NCBI GenBank assembly: GCA_001566295.1 | Contig: KQ964256.1 | Coordinates: forward strand, 186,001 to 250,000 | Source: Microdochium bolleyi | Lineage: Eukaryota > Ascomycota > Sordariomycetes > Xylariales > Microdochiaceae | Length of the DNA stretch: 64,000 nt | Direction of reading: 5' to 3' | In this document: positions 1 through 10,863 of the stretch, one piece after another | Position numbering within the stretch: position 1 is the first letter of the stretch | Layout: each line of letters begins with the position of its first letter | Notes under the pieces: model-generated | The model's database searches: none | Told to the model about the DNA's origin: nothing | What the model saw: the letters and a program-made list of their open reading frames with translations, nothing else | Program-made: the position numbers and the translations under genes

Positions 1-29
1 ACCCTCGACAACCATCTCCCGCCGACAAG

Positions 30-632
30 ATGCAGATCCTCACTGTCCTCACTGCGCTCTTCGCGACCTCCGCCTTTGGTGCAGCCATCTCCTCCCCCTC
101 CAGCAGCAGCAACAACATCCTCGACAAGCGCGCCATCACCTGCCTGACGCCCGGCCAGACCGCGACGGCACGTTGGACCAACGCGGCCGGCAAGTCGTGC
201 AGCTACACGGGCGTCGTAGGCAGCAACTACGGCCGCAACGCCGCGGGCGGCGAGTACTCGTGCAACGGCCGCTGCGGCGCGGGCTGTAGCGGGTTCGCGC
301 TGGGCAACTTCTACACACAGGACTGCTTCTCGCACGACGTCTGCTCGTACTTTGAGAACGCCAGCGGTGGTGCTAGGTTCGTCGACGATTCCACTCCTCT
401 CGTGTTCCCTATACCCCAGTCTGTTCCGCAGAAATATTGCATTTCCGAGATGGAGGGTTGGCCTGGGATGGTACACGCAAGTAGCTAACCATGTACACTA
501 CATCACAGTGACAAGAACTGCGGAGCAGCATTCAATGCTGCCTCTGACGATACGCTCGGTGGAAGCGCCTGCCGCAAGAGCAACCCTTCCAACGCGGTCG
601 CGGCGCCGTCGGACAAGCCCGCGTGCGTCTAG
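30..632 (+). CDS. Secreted phospholipase A2-like protein
   Basis: Small secreted protein of about 156 residues in two exons (30-376 and 509-632). The 132-nt intron has donor GTTCGT, branch CTAAC and acceptor CACAG. A hydrophobic signal peptide (residues 1-18) is followed by a Ser/Asn-rich propeptide ending in Lys-Arg at 33-34, a kexin-type cleavage site. The mature part has cysteines in pairs and the motif QDCFSHDVCSYF, which carries the catalytic His-Asp pair of the fungal/bacterial (group XIV type) phospholipase A2 fold. Splicing joins this to DKNCGAAFNAASDD, the second conserved block of the family. The expected activity is release of fatty acid from the sn-2 position of phospholipids outside the cell. 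Only 29 nt lie upstream, so no promoter is visible. Family assignment is by motif; activity is inferred. Confidence 0.85.
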
Positions 633-1838
633 ACAGTGTACGAGCTGATGTTATGTGCAATACGAACTGTATGTTGATGTGGAGAGCAAGCGCACATGGC
701 AGCCTGCCATTCAGAAGGTTCATTATATATATATTTCAAATACGATTTTATGATTTCGAGAGCTCCTGGCTTGCGTGACGCGGCTCATCATGTGGCCGTT
801 TGTGCTTGTTCACCGCCAGCCTCAACACCCCGTAGTAGCACTACCCGAAACGGCCATTATTCTTGGGGAAGAACAAAAAGGTCATGCTTGTTGATTTCAA
901 ACTTATGGTCGTGCGCATATCTCGCGTGATTGGTGACAGGATTTTGAGACAGCAGACGCGCATATCTACGCGTAAGCGAAGTCGATTTAACACCCATGTC
1001 TATATTCTCGTGGCCTAGGGTTTTATTCAAGACGCACGTAGTGAGTTCGCATTCGTCCGAAGTAACCTCTACAGCCTGATTAATTCTTTTAATCTTTCAG
1101 TAAATGGCTTGGAGTGGGCTTGAGTGCCGATCGGCAAGCAATGGGGAGGTAGCATAATCACACAGCTAATTTCGGTTCTGCTCACAGCCGAAACTCAACG
1201 CTGAGCCTTCTATGACACGACTGGGCCGCAAGGCTGGACAAGTCCTGAAATGCTGAGAACATGCCAGATCGGAGCGCTCCACAGCTTCTTCACCGTGTTT
1301 TCGACACCTTACTAGCGTAGTTCCCAAAGTTGTTCCATGAATGATCCCACTAATCCTATGACACGAGAGCTCATATCTAGACTTCCTTGCCTTTTCCTTC
1401 TTATCGAGTCCTTTGTCTGAATTTTTTGGAACGAGGGAGACGCGAGTTACCATCCAGCAGCACTCAGATCACGTCAAATAGACACGGCACAATGCAGCAG
1501 AATGCATGCATCCACCATACATTTATGCACCTCACACTTGTAACGAACTTCTGCAGGTGTTAGCCCAACGGAAGGGTACCTGCTTCCGCGGAAGTACCCG
1601 GCTGTAGGCACACTGGCGTATGTAGGTACGCGTAAGTAGGCCGGTTCGTTCGCTGTTGGTCGTAAGTGATTGGCGGAATGCATTTCGGTGACGCATGCGT
1701 TCCGCGTGATAAGAAGCATGGGGCCGCATGCATGTTGGCTGTTGGTGAACGGAACGAACAAGGCTCGGCCCCCAATGCTTCCGAGCAAGTAGCATGATCT
1801 GCAATGTGGTTTTGAAAGACCCGCCCTCTTTCATGGCA
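633..1838. other. Intergenic, no gene recognised
   Basis: About 1.2 kb between the phospholipase-like gene and the DUF3176 gene. Open frames on both strands are short, lack family motifs and overlap one another. The first 400 nt are comparatively AT-rich and probably hold the 3' end of the upstream transcript. Confidence 0.6.
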
Positions 1839-1845
1839 TATATAG
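1839..1845 (+). promoter_or_regulatory. TATA box of the DUF3176 gene
   Basis: TATATAG lies 195 nt before the ATG at 2040. A start about 30 nt downstream would place the in-frame ATG at 1794 outside the transcript, which is why 2040 was preferred as the start codon. Confidence 0.45.
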
Positions 1846-2039
1846 ATGTCCTGCCGGCCCGCGGCCGCCGGCTGCCAGGAGCGGGCATACGACCCAAGGC
1901 GCTCTTGGAGCGAAACAGCGAGTGGCCCTCGAGGACATCTGTTGGTTCGTTCCCAGGCGCCGCTAATCCCTCAGACACAGAAAGCGCCCACGGACGATCC
2001 GCACGACATGACTACGGCCAGACCGGCTTACCATCAACG

Positions 2040-4109
2040 ATGACAACCAACAGGACCCCGCAATCCACGTTTCAGGAGAGCGCCGCAACGCCTTATCATT
2101 ACGAGCCTGTCGACACGTATGACCTCAGTCACTACGCCTACCCGTCGCCTACGACACCTGGACACTATGCCTATCCGTCGCCTATGACACCTGGCCACTA
2201 TGCCTATCCGTCGCCTACGGTTCCTTGCCCCTATGATTATGCTGAGAACGGCGGAAACGAACAGTACTACACTCCGCTGCCTACCGTGCAGTCTGCAAAG
2301 TCCGGCGATGGCCACCGCTGGGGCACCTGGACGCTGGACATCATCACCCTTTCTCTTGCTGTGCTCCTGGCAGCAGCGATCGTTGGCATCCTCATATGGA
2401 TGGACAACAAGCCGTACTTTGAGACCTGGCGTGTTCCGCTATCGATCAACTCGGTCCTCGCCATACTCACCGCAGCCATGACTGCCGCGAACCTCCACGC
2501 AGTGAGCAGCGCCATCGGGCAGCTGAAGTGGTTGGAATTTAGTACGAAGCAGCGGACGCTGAGGTTGTGGGAGGTCTACGACGACTGCAGCCGAGGGCCG
2601 ATGGGCGCGGTCGAAGCTCTGTTTCGTCTGCCAGGCAGCATACTCACCATGGGCGCTCTGGTCACTCTGCTAAGCCTGGCCATCGGGACCTTGACCCAGC
2701 AAACTGTCGAGCTTGTGCCACGGTTCGTAACGACGCCTGATCCTGCAACCACAGTGATGAGCTTCGCCATGGACTACAACACATTCCCCAAGCAGAACGG
2801 ACTCAGTTCTTGGAACTCACCAGATAGTAGGTTGTTGGGCACTCTCAATCACACTGCTGCCTCTTCCGCATTGATGTGCTTCTGACACTGTCCGGGAACA
2901 GTTGCCAGTCGAGATCCAGGAATCCGTGGCGCCGCCATGAGAGGTATCTTTGGCATCCCAACACCGCCTTCCTTCCGATGCGGCGGCGCCTGTTCCTGGC
3001 CCGGAATACATCATACGATAGCTTTCACCAGCAGCTGCACCAACGTCACACAGGAGACGATGAAGACCAAGCAGTGCAAAAAGCCCAACCACCCGACCCT
3101 CGTTCAGACTAGGTGCGAGATGACGACACCAGGCGGCATCGGGCTCAGCACGCACTTCGTGGCGACGGACTGGGCCACCGTGCTGGCTCTCAACACCACG
3201 GCCAACCAAGACTACTTTCAACCCGGAATAGAGCAGGTCGCGAGCCCGGAGCTCCTCCGACTGGCCGTGCTGCGGTCGACAAGCGGGCCAGACTCGAGTT
3301 TCAACGCACCTGAGGTCAACAATGAGGACGTCACTGAATGCACAGTCTCACTAGTTCTGCGCGAGTTCAGAGACGTCCACACCAACGGCACCAACTTCAA
3401 GCCCGAAGCTATGACTGATCATGCCTTGGGAGATGGACACTGGATGCAAACGCAGGCCTCCATGATCGCGGAGTCGAGTGGCAGCGACGGCTTGTCGATC
3501 AACAGCGTCTTCTCGTTCAACACCACCGCCGACGGCAGAGCGCTCAACCGCAGTGTTTCCGTCTGCCAACAAGACATACTTGGTCTTCTCGCCTACTTCA
3601 AGTCGCCGTCTTTCGCATCCGAGATCATCTCTGGCAATGCGATAGCTCCAGAGTCGGGCGGGGCAGTGTTTGCATTCATCGGCACGCTGAAGAATGGGAC
3701 GACCACGGCTCCAGGCGCGCCTCCCGCGATCGAGAGCGTGGGCGGCCTCATCCGCAGCATGACCGACGCCATGTCCGAGTACGTGCGCACGAGCACGCCC
3801 ACGAGCTTTGAGGTGTCCGGCAGCCGGGTGGATCAGGTTGTCTTTGTGCTGGTCGTGTGGCAGTGGCTTGCCCTGCCGCTGCTCCTGCAGGTGCTGTCGG
3901 TCGTGTTCTTTGTGCTCGTGGTGTGGCAGAGCCATCGCGAGGGAGGTGGTAGGCAGCCCCTGTGGAGGAACTCTGCGATTGCCATGTTGCTGCACGGCTA
4001 CGAGCCCGCGGGCGGCGTGCTGAGGGCTTCTCTGCGCGGTGACGAGTCCACGAGCCAGGTGCGGAGAATGCTGGAGCAGCAAGTGACTCTGGAGACGGGC
4101 CAGCGTTGA
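2040..4109 (+). CDS. DUF3176 family membrane protein
   Basis: Two exons (2040-2826 and 2902-4109) give about 664 residues. The frame stops at 2883, but a 75-nt intron (donor GTAGGT, branch CTGAC, acceptor AACAG) removes the stop and joins NSPD to IASRDPGIRGAAMRGIF, the form expected for the family. Order: a Tyr/Pro-rich N-terminus with three 11-residue repeats; a membrane segment near 100-121; further hydrophobic segments and the family signature around QLKWLEF and DDCSRGPMGAVEALF; a long extracellular-type region with many N-glycosylation sites and cysteines; and a strong C-terminal membrane segment near VVFVLVVWQWLALPLL. DUF3176 proteins are common in filamentous ascomycetes and have no known function. 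An in-frame ATG at 1794 would add 82 residues but lies upstream of a TATA box. Confidence 0.85.
2130..2228 (+). repeat. Three 33-bp coding tandem repeats
   Basis: Units at 2130-2162, 2163-2195 and 2196-2228 encode HYAYPSPTTPG, HYAYPSPMTPG and HYAYPSPTVPC in the cytosolic N-terminus of the DUF3176 protein. They differ by a few, mostly synonymous, changes, so the array is recent enough to vary in copy number between strains. Confidence 0.9.
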
Positions 4110-5329
4110 GAAGGTGCAAGCCGTCAACTGGTACAGGAAGACACAACGAGGACAGCTCGAAAGAAGGCACTTGCCACTCTGGCTGTGTCGGCAGTCGCAC
4201 CCACCAAGGCCATCCATGGATGTTGTGTTGTGATGTCGTGCAGGTGGCCACCATCTTGGGTCTCCCTCCTCTTCCACAACACCACATCCAGTCCCCCACT
4301 ACCATCCATTGCTCACAAGCATCCATCGCGGCATCGCCATACCCGCATCACTACCAGAGTCTCAGCCCTTGGCCGCTCAAACATCACTACGACAGAGACA
4401 GACGACCTCGGAATCCTCCACCAAGCAGCACAATGCCGTCCAACGCACAGGCACAAGAGCCCGAAGATGGCATCAGGTGCGTCCTTCCAACCCTGCCACA
4501 GCTTCAGGTTGGCGATGTAAATCAATGGCTGGCCGCTTTGCAGTGGACTGAGGTCCGACACCGGCCATGTCGCACTAACCACGATGGAGGCACGTCCATG
4601 GTTCGTCTTGGGCCTGCGTGTTGGTACCGTCGTCGATTTCACCTACCGGGACACTGGTGGAGTCAACGCGCAATACAGTTTGCGATGCTTGCACCCAACT
4701 GCAGAAACGGGTTTGCGGGAGATGTTCCTGCGGAGTTTGCTCAACGGTCCCGCCATCGGACTGGGCTTTGCAATGGGGCTGTGGCTCCAAGGCTCGTGCT
4801 AATCACAGGGTTCACGACTTCGGGGCTTTCATCTTCAAAAGAGGACATGGCCTTGGTGGCAGCCAACAGAGACGCAATTAGCACGCGGCCATGTACAACC
4901 CCAGCCAACATTCTATCTCACTAGCATTGTCTCTTCTTGCACAGCAGCATTTCCAGCCAGCCATACTCTCGGAGCAAGGGAGTGCGTGTTTATCGCATCC
5001 CCATTCAGACTACATCCAATTGAAGCATGGCTCTGAGCAGCGTTTGATATCACTGAGTTCCATGTGCCTTTCGGGACGTTTCTTGTCCGGGTGAAGCTCG
5101 GCCTCTGACTGTTGCTGCGACAGGTAGCCGAGTGAAGCCTTCCGACTCCACATGACTCGTGGCCAGGGGCCATCTAGCCGACACCCAGCAGGTCGGCACC
5201 CTGCCACACGCCCTCTTCTTCTCACCCTTCTCCGCACCAGGCCGCGATGCGATTTCCACTTTTCTCATCATACCTGATCCTGATCCCCGCGCAAACCATC
5301 ACCCGCCATCTCCACGCGGGAAGCTGCTC
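4110..5329. other. Intergenic, one weak gene candidate inside
   Basis: This 1.2-kb stretch separates the DUF3176 gene from the Zn2Cys6 regulator. The only part that resembles coding sequence is the cysteine-rich frame at about 4618-4881, listed separately. The last few hundred bases are presumably promoter and 5' leader of the regulator. Confidence 0.5.
4433..4881 (+). CDS. Possible small cysteine-rich protein (weak)
   Basis: An ATG in a good context (cacaATGcc) opens MPSNAQAQEPEDGIR and meets a donor GTGCGT at 4477. A branch-like CACTAAC at about 4572 and an AG at 4589 would splice it in frame to a region with eight closely spaced cysteines (VCDACTQLQKRVCGRCSCGVC and beyond) ending at TAG 4881, about 109 residues. 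The CxxC pattern could bind metal. The acceptor is preceded by G, which is unfavourable, and no family was recognised, so the whole frame may be fortuitous. Confidence 0.2.
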
Positions 5330-8300
5330 ATGCAGCCGAGTCCAGAGCACCACGCAGCCGTCATGGACATGTCTCCAGCTGCCCGGCGGCGGCGCAGGCG
5401 ACGTGTTCCCGACGAGAATCGCAAGCGTGCCCCCCGAGCGTAAGGAAGCCATCCATCAGCCCCGTCTGTTGCTGGTACATGTGGTGACTGACGCCCTGTG
5501 CTTGCTGGGACGGCTAGGTGCACGAGATGCAAGGCGCGGAAAAGTCGGTGCATTGAGATCACGCTCGGTGCGTGCCAGCGATGTCGGCTCAAGTCGCTGC
5601 CCTGCGTTTTCGAGCGGTAAGGCGATCTCCAGGAAGGCCCTGTTGAGGGCCATGAGCTGACACAAACGAATTCCAGCGAGAGAAGTCCCTCCGAGAGTAC
5701 GGTTTCGGTCATCCCTGCGACTCAAAGCCCGATCACCAGAAATCTCGTGTCGTCGCGGGCTGCTGGCGAGACCCAGAAGGATTCGACGGGTGACACAATC
5801 CTCTGTGCGACATCGCCAGGACAATCTGAAAATGCTGCGGCGACAGCATCCGAGACTAGCCCGACAGAAACTTTCGTGGGTGACGGCGGTAGGCTTTCCA
5901 TCATCTTTATCCGGTTTTTCTAACTTCACTCTCCTTGAGCTAACCGTAATGTCCATGACAGACCCGTCCGAACGTTTTATGTGGCCTAGGTTTCTTTCTA
6001 AACTCCGCGAGACCTTCTCTCTGGACCCCCATGACCGATGCGAACCAGCTGTGGCCCAAGTGAGCCGGCCACCTCCCACAATAAGCCCTGCTGATCTGAG
6101 ACGGTTGCGCAAGGCTGCCGACGCGTTCCCCCCACGGCCCGTGGCAGATTTCTTGCTGTCAGTGTGCATCGAGCATGGGACAGACAGCTTCTACTACTTC
6201 GACCAGGTGCAGTTCCTGGCAGAGATAGACCAGTTCTACACGGATCCTAGGTCGCGTTTGAGGTATGACATCAGCTTCATCTGCCTGGCCTACGCGGCAT
6301 TCGCCCTTGGCAGCCAGTGGACGACTCTGGCGCGGCCTGATGGCCGTAAGCCTCCCCCAATCCTGCAGGAGGACAATGATCCTGGAAGAATATTCTACAA
6401 CCAGGCCAGGGCCCTCGTTCCCGATGTCATCGATCTGCCATGCCTGCGCGCCGTACAGGCGACGTTCGTTCTGGGCGTATACCTTCTGCCTGCTAGCTCC
6501 ATCGGGTCGGCCTACATCTACCTTGGACTTGCACTCAGGAAAGCATTGGCAATGGACCTCCACCTGAGTGCCGAAGAGGTTGGCGTGGTTGACGAGGACG
6601 AGAAGGAAATCAGGAAGCGGATATGGTGGGCAGTGTATTCACTCGAGAGGTAAGTCCAATCCCTGGCTCATGTTGGTGATCACCTTCACCTGACACACTG
6701 CCAGATCATCCACCATCAAACTCAACCGGCCACGAACCGTCAATCCTGCGATCATCACTGTCGGCCTGCCTGAAGTCTGTCCAGACCTGGACCAAAACCA
6801 GAAGTTCAACAATATTGAGCATCAGATTGCGGACGCCAGACTGATGCTCATACTGGACCGTGTGTCTGAACCTTCGTATGCATTGCTAAACCTGTCCTTG
6901 CTGTTAGGTGAGCATTCTTCTGACGAGATCGTGTAGGGAATGGGCGGATACTCGAACTTCACCAGGGCGGCTGTGCGACGAGCTCAAGGCGTGGAAGCGA
7001 TCGCTACCGCCGAGTTTGAAACTCTCAAACGTCCATCCGAAATCATCCAGCTACCGAGCGACTTTTCGTAAGTTATATCAACATACCTTAATTGCGAGGC
7101 TTTTGTACTGATATACACAGATCTCTATCTGAACTACTACTTTGGCATGGTTGCCATGGGCAAAGTTAGCGTCGTCACTGTAGTCCGTGCCCGCCTCCGG
7201 CACGCCTTCGGGCTGAGCACCTCGTCATCGTCGAGGACTACGCCGCATCGGCGCCCTTCCGTCGATCCGTCGACTGCCACCACCCTCCCGGGCCAAGACC
7301 GCAAATCATCTACCCCTCCTGTAGTTGGGGAACACACTGACCAAATGTCGCGCTCCTGCATAAAAGCAGCCAAAAAGATGCTGCACCTGTTCGAAGACCT
7401 TAGCCGCACGGGAAACCTCACCCGGTTCTCCTTCACCGACTTCCAGGGGTGCAGCATAGCAACGATTGTCATCCTCCTAGCGGGCATCATCGAGCACGAC
7501 GACCCTGGCTTCGAACGCCAAGCCACCTTTGGGCTCAACTGTCTGCGCAAGATGGCGGAGGGGGGCAACGGCGCCGCCAAGACAGGTGTGCAGTTCGTTG
7601 AGGCGCTCCAGAGCATAACCAGCGAGGCCTCGGAAAAGCTCAAGCAAGTGTCATCTGTGGCAGCTCTTGCTGCAGCGACGTCTAGCACACAGGGTTCCTT
7701 TGACGCCACGCCCGGCGGTGCAACCGACGCCGGTCCCCAGGGCCTGGCTGTGCAGGAGCAGACCCCATCGATGAGCCGAGACCACTACAACGGGTGGGTT
7801 GAGTGGCTTTCGCGGCAGCCAGCATATCAGTTCTCGCCTACTAGTGAGATGATTCAGCCGATGAGCAACGCCGGCGGGGGTGCCTTCGCACAACAAGGAC
7901 ATCAAGTGCAGTTCGGCAGCAGCAACAGTGCCACTCAGAGCTTGTCGATGGGCATGGCAGCAGACCCTACCAACGCCAGCCCAGACAGCGTAGCAATGAA
8001 TGCTGCTGCAAACATAGCTGCCTGGCAAGCTGACAGCAGCAGCAGCCCACAAGAGATCCGGAGATTCTCGCGCTGGGACGGCGCGGCAGCTTTGCAGCAG
8101 CTTTCGGTGCCGGCGGCGCACGACTCGGTGGCTTCATCGCAGGCCATGCTGGGGGCCCCGACGAGTGACAGGGCCGTAGGCGCAGGTATCGGAAGCAGGG
8201 GAATCATACAACACCAGCAAGTTTCGCTGCAGCAGCAGCAGCAACTACAGTATCAGCATGCGCTGCAGGGCCAGCAGCCGCAGATGATGTCGGCCACTGG

Positions 8301-8409
8301 CGTCGCTGGTGGCGGAGACATGTTCTCGACCATGTACGCTGATGATCAGGCGTTCCTGATGGGGCTCACGGGATGGGATGTCCTTGGCTTCTCTGAGCTA
8401 TACGAGTGA
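5330..8409 (+). CDS. Zn(II)2Cys6 transcription factor
   Basis: Seven exons (5330-5439, 5518-5616, 5677-5888, 5962-6649, 6705-6861, 6908-7067, 7121-8409) give about 904 residues. After an Arg-rich basic stretch, the zinc cluster spans residues 38-66 with spacing CX2CX6CX7CX2CX6C (CTRCKARKSRC then CQRC and C66). The middle matches the fungal-specific transcription factor domain, including DSFYYFDQVQF, YIYLGLALRKALAMDLH and RIWWAVYSLER. The C-terminus is Ser/Gln-rich with a glutamine run, typical of an activation region. The protein is a DNA-binding regulator of a pathway I cannot name. It is 178 bp from, and convergent with, the amidohydrolase gene, so it could control that gene and the adjacent permease. 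The 46-nt fifth intron is the least certain junction. ATG 5363 is an alternative start. Confidence 0.88.
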
Positions 8410-8586
8410 CGATGACAAACAAAGAACGAGATGATGCCTTCCACAGTAAACTTCGCACAAACTGTCACATGGACCACTACTTGCCAATGCAGAGAAGCAC
8501 GATTCTGGCATAGTTGATCAGCTGTATCTCAAATTTTGTTTCAAAATGCACTCACGCTCATGCTATGCTACTCTGTATACAATATG

Positions 8587-9924
8587 CTACAAAGAGGCCT
8601 TGATCTTGACCGGCATCTCCGCATCCTCGACCAGGCCCGGCGACCGGCTCTTGTATACCCGGCCCTCCTTCATGACGCCAAAAACAAACTCATCTGGCCT
8701 GTCGAATATCGTCACATCCTCAAGCGGATTCGCTCCCAGAAACAAAATGTCCGCCTCGAATCCTTCCTTGATCTGGCCCAGACTCGTCTCCTGGTTTATG
8801 AGCTGCGCGGCATTGAGCGTCGCGCTCCGCAGCACCTCGAGCGAGGAAAGCACCTTGGCGCGCAGCCGGAACTCGCCCGTCTGCGCGGCGCCTAGCGGAC
8901 CGAGCAAGTCCGAGCCGTAGCAGACCGTGACCCCGACGTCGGACGCAATCTTGAGGGCTCGCAAGCCTGCATCCAAGACCTCGGAGTTCTTGCTCTGCCC
9001 GTCGGGCGGCAGATACCCAGCCCACTTCTCGCTCGCCATCTGATCATACGTGATGAGCGTGGGCGTCAGGAAGCAGCCCTTCTCCTTCATGACCAGCGCG
9101 GTCTCCCGGTCCAGGAAGTTGCCGTGCTCGATCCCGCGGCAGCCGTTGTCGACGCAGTGCCGGATCGCCTCGGCCGTGTACGCGTGGGCCGTGACGTACG
9201 TGCCCGCGTTGCGCGCGCACTCGACCATGGCGCGGATCTCGCGCGGGGTGAACTGCAGGTGCTCAATCCGGTCCGTGGGCGAGCTCACGCCGCCGGAGCC
9301 CATGATCTTGATAAAGTCGGACCCGCACCGGATCTCCTCGCGCACGGCCTGCATGCACTCGGCCTCGCCGTTGCAGACGCGGCCCATCATCGTGTGCGCG
9401 CCGCCGCAGCACATGGAGTGGTCGTGGGGCCCGCGGTAGTCGGCGTGCCCGCCCGACTGGCTGAGGGCGTGGCCGGCGATGAAGAGCCGCGGACCGGGGA
9501 ACACGCCGTCGGCGATGGCTTCTTTGATCGCGAGGTGCGCGCCGCCGCAGTCCCGGACCGAGGTGAAGCCCCGGTGGAGCATCTGCGCGCAGACGTACGG
9601 CTGGCGCAGCAGGCTGACCGAGTCTGGGTTGCCAAAGGCCGCGGAGAGCGAGGTGAAGCCGGGGACGGCGATGAGGTGCACGTGGCAGTCGATTAGGCCG
9701 GGGGAGAGGTACTGGGACGTGCAGTCGACGAAGGTTGACTCGGAGGTGGTAAGCTTGTCAAAGGGCGAGGAGGGCGTGATGGATGTGATCTTCCCCTCGT
9801 CGATCTTGACGGTAACGGACTTGCGGATCGTGCCTGTCGCAACGTCGACGACGTTGCCGTTATACAGCACGTAGCTGCGCGCCGCGGGGCGGAGCCACGG
9901 CTTGATGTCGCCGTCTTGGACCAT
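8587..9924 (-). CDS. Metal-dependent amidohydrolase, ochratoxinase-like
   Basis: One exon, 445 residues, cytosolic (no signal peptide). The amidohydrolase TIM-barrel ligands are all present: HVH at 81-83, a lysine at 206 in IKIMGSGGV for carbamylation, His247 (TAHAY), His267 (IEHGN) and Asp339 (GSDL). The spacing (Lys to His 41, His to His 20, His to Asp 72) is close to what I recall for Aspergillus ochratoxinase and the imidazolonepropionase/Xaa-Pro dipeptidase-like group. The expected reaction is hydrolysis of an amide or cyclic amide bond; the substrate is unknown. The start at 9924 was chosen because the 75 upstream in-frame codons look non-coding. The gene is divergent from an MFS permease of the allantoate/ureidosuccinate class, which fits uptake and hydrolysis of a nitrogenous compound (inference). 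Confidence 0.85.
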   Translation of the reverse strand: MVQDGDIKPWLRPAARSYVLYNGNVVDVATGTIRKSVTVKIDEGKITSITPSSPFDKLTTSESTFVDCTSQYLSPGLIDCHVHLIAVPGFTSLSAAFGNPDSVSLLRQPYVCAQMLHRGFTSVRDCGGAHLAIKEAIADGVFPGPRLFIAGHALSQSGGHADYRGPHDHSMCCGGAHTMMGRVCNGEAECMQAVREEIRCGSDFIKIMGSGGVSSPTDRIEHLQFTPREIRAMVECARNAGTYVTAHAYTAEAIRHCVDNGCRGIEHGNFLDRETALVMKEKGCFLTPTLITYDQMASEKWAGYLPPDGQSKNSEVLDAGLRALKIASDVGVTVCYGSDLLGPLGAAQTGEFRLRAKVLSSLEVLRSATLNAAQLINQETSLGQIKEGFEADILFLGANPLEDVTIFDRPDEFVFGVMKEGRVYKSRSPGLVEDAEMPVKIKASL

Positions 9925-10863
9925 TGTGCGTTCTATCTGCTTGGTGTTGGCGTGTCGAGAGGTCGGGAGGCCGAGAGGTCGAGGTAGAAGAATCTGGCCA
10001 GGTTCACCAGGACCAAAGTTAACAAGAAGTGGTGAAAGTCGACAGGTGGAGATCTGTCCAAGTATCCGACCGGTCGCTCGGCACGGACAGATACGCGACA
10101 CCGTGATCGACGTTGCCGACCCCAAGTCCATCTCGTTGGAATGCGGCAACTGGCATGGCGGGGGCAGGGACAGATTGCCGACTCAGGGGTCCCTGTTAGC
10201 GGGCGGATAGCTGGCCTGGTCAGACCATTTCTCGGCATCGGCAACATGGTCCCCCATCCTCGAGACCTCCACAGTGCCGTGCTGCGGCAATAGTTTGGAC
10301 CTTATCAGTCTAGCGGCAGCGGCTTCGGGGAGCATTTTTCCCTAGAGTCACAGCGTTCCATTCCTCTTATCTGCCAGCGGCTAGGAGGTCCCAGTGGCTC
10401 GGATCCGGCTGGCGACCGGCGAGAATTAACGGGGTAATATGCTCTGACCACCACTCACTCTCCAGGCTAGACCCCGGATTGCCCGTCTTCGACTCCACGT
10501 TTTCTCTGCGGAATGCCGTGCTTCTCGTCTCCGTCGCCAGTCCATCGGAACATCGGCTGTCGCTGGTCGCTCTCGCATGGGTCGCTATCCGGCTTGCGCC
10601 CTATCTGCCGCTTGACTCTTGGCGAATCAGTCATCCCCGAACAACACCTTCCCACCGTCCTGCAGTCGTAAGACAAACCCCCTCGGCTCCACACGACTGC
10701 GGTATCGCCCTATTCTTTCAGCGTCATCCTCGGCGAAGCTCTTGGAACTGAAGAAGCGGCCTGTCCGCTCTCAAAACACCCGCCGGTCCATCGCGACTGC
10801 TTCAACGCACTCCTCGATACGCGCAACTACACACCACGTCAGACATACAGCACACCAGTCACC
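9925..10863. promoter_or_regulatory. Divergent intergenic region, amidohydrolase and permease
   Basis: This 939-bp region carries both promoters. No open frame in it resembles a protein family. The 200 nt before the permease ATG are C/A-rich, as expected for a leader. No operator could be assigned with confidence; the nearby Zn2Cys6 regulator would be expected to bind a CGG-type repeat here. Confidence 0.5.

Noticed and set aside
3351..4277. 308-codon minus-strand frame
   Set aside because: Antisense to the DUF3176 coding sequence, Arg/His-rich, no domain; a shadow of a GC-rich gene.
5456..6169. 237-codon minus-strand frame
   Set aside because: Antisense to the regulator's exons and introns, including its zinc cluster; no family features.
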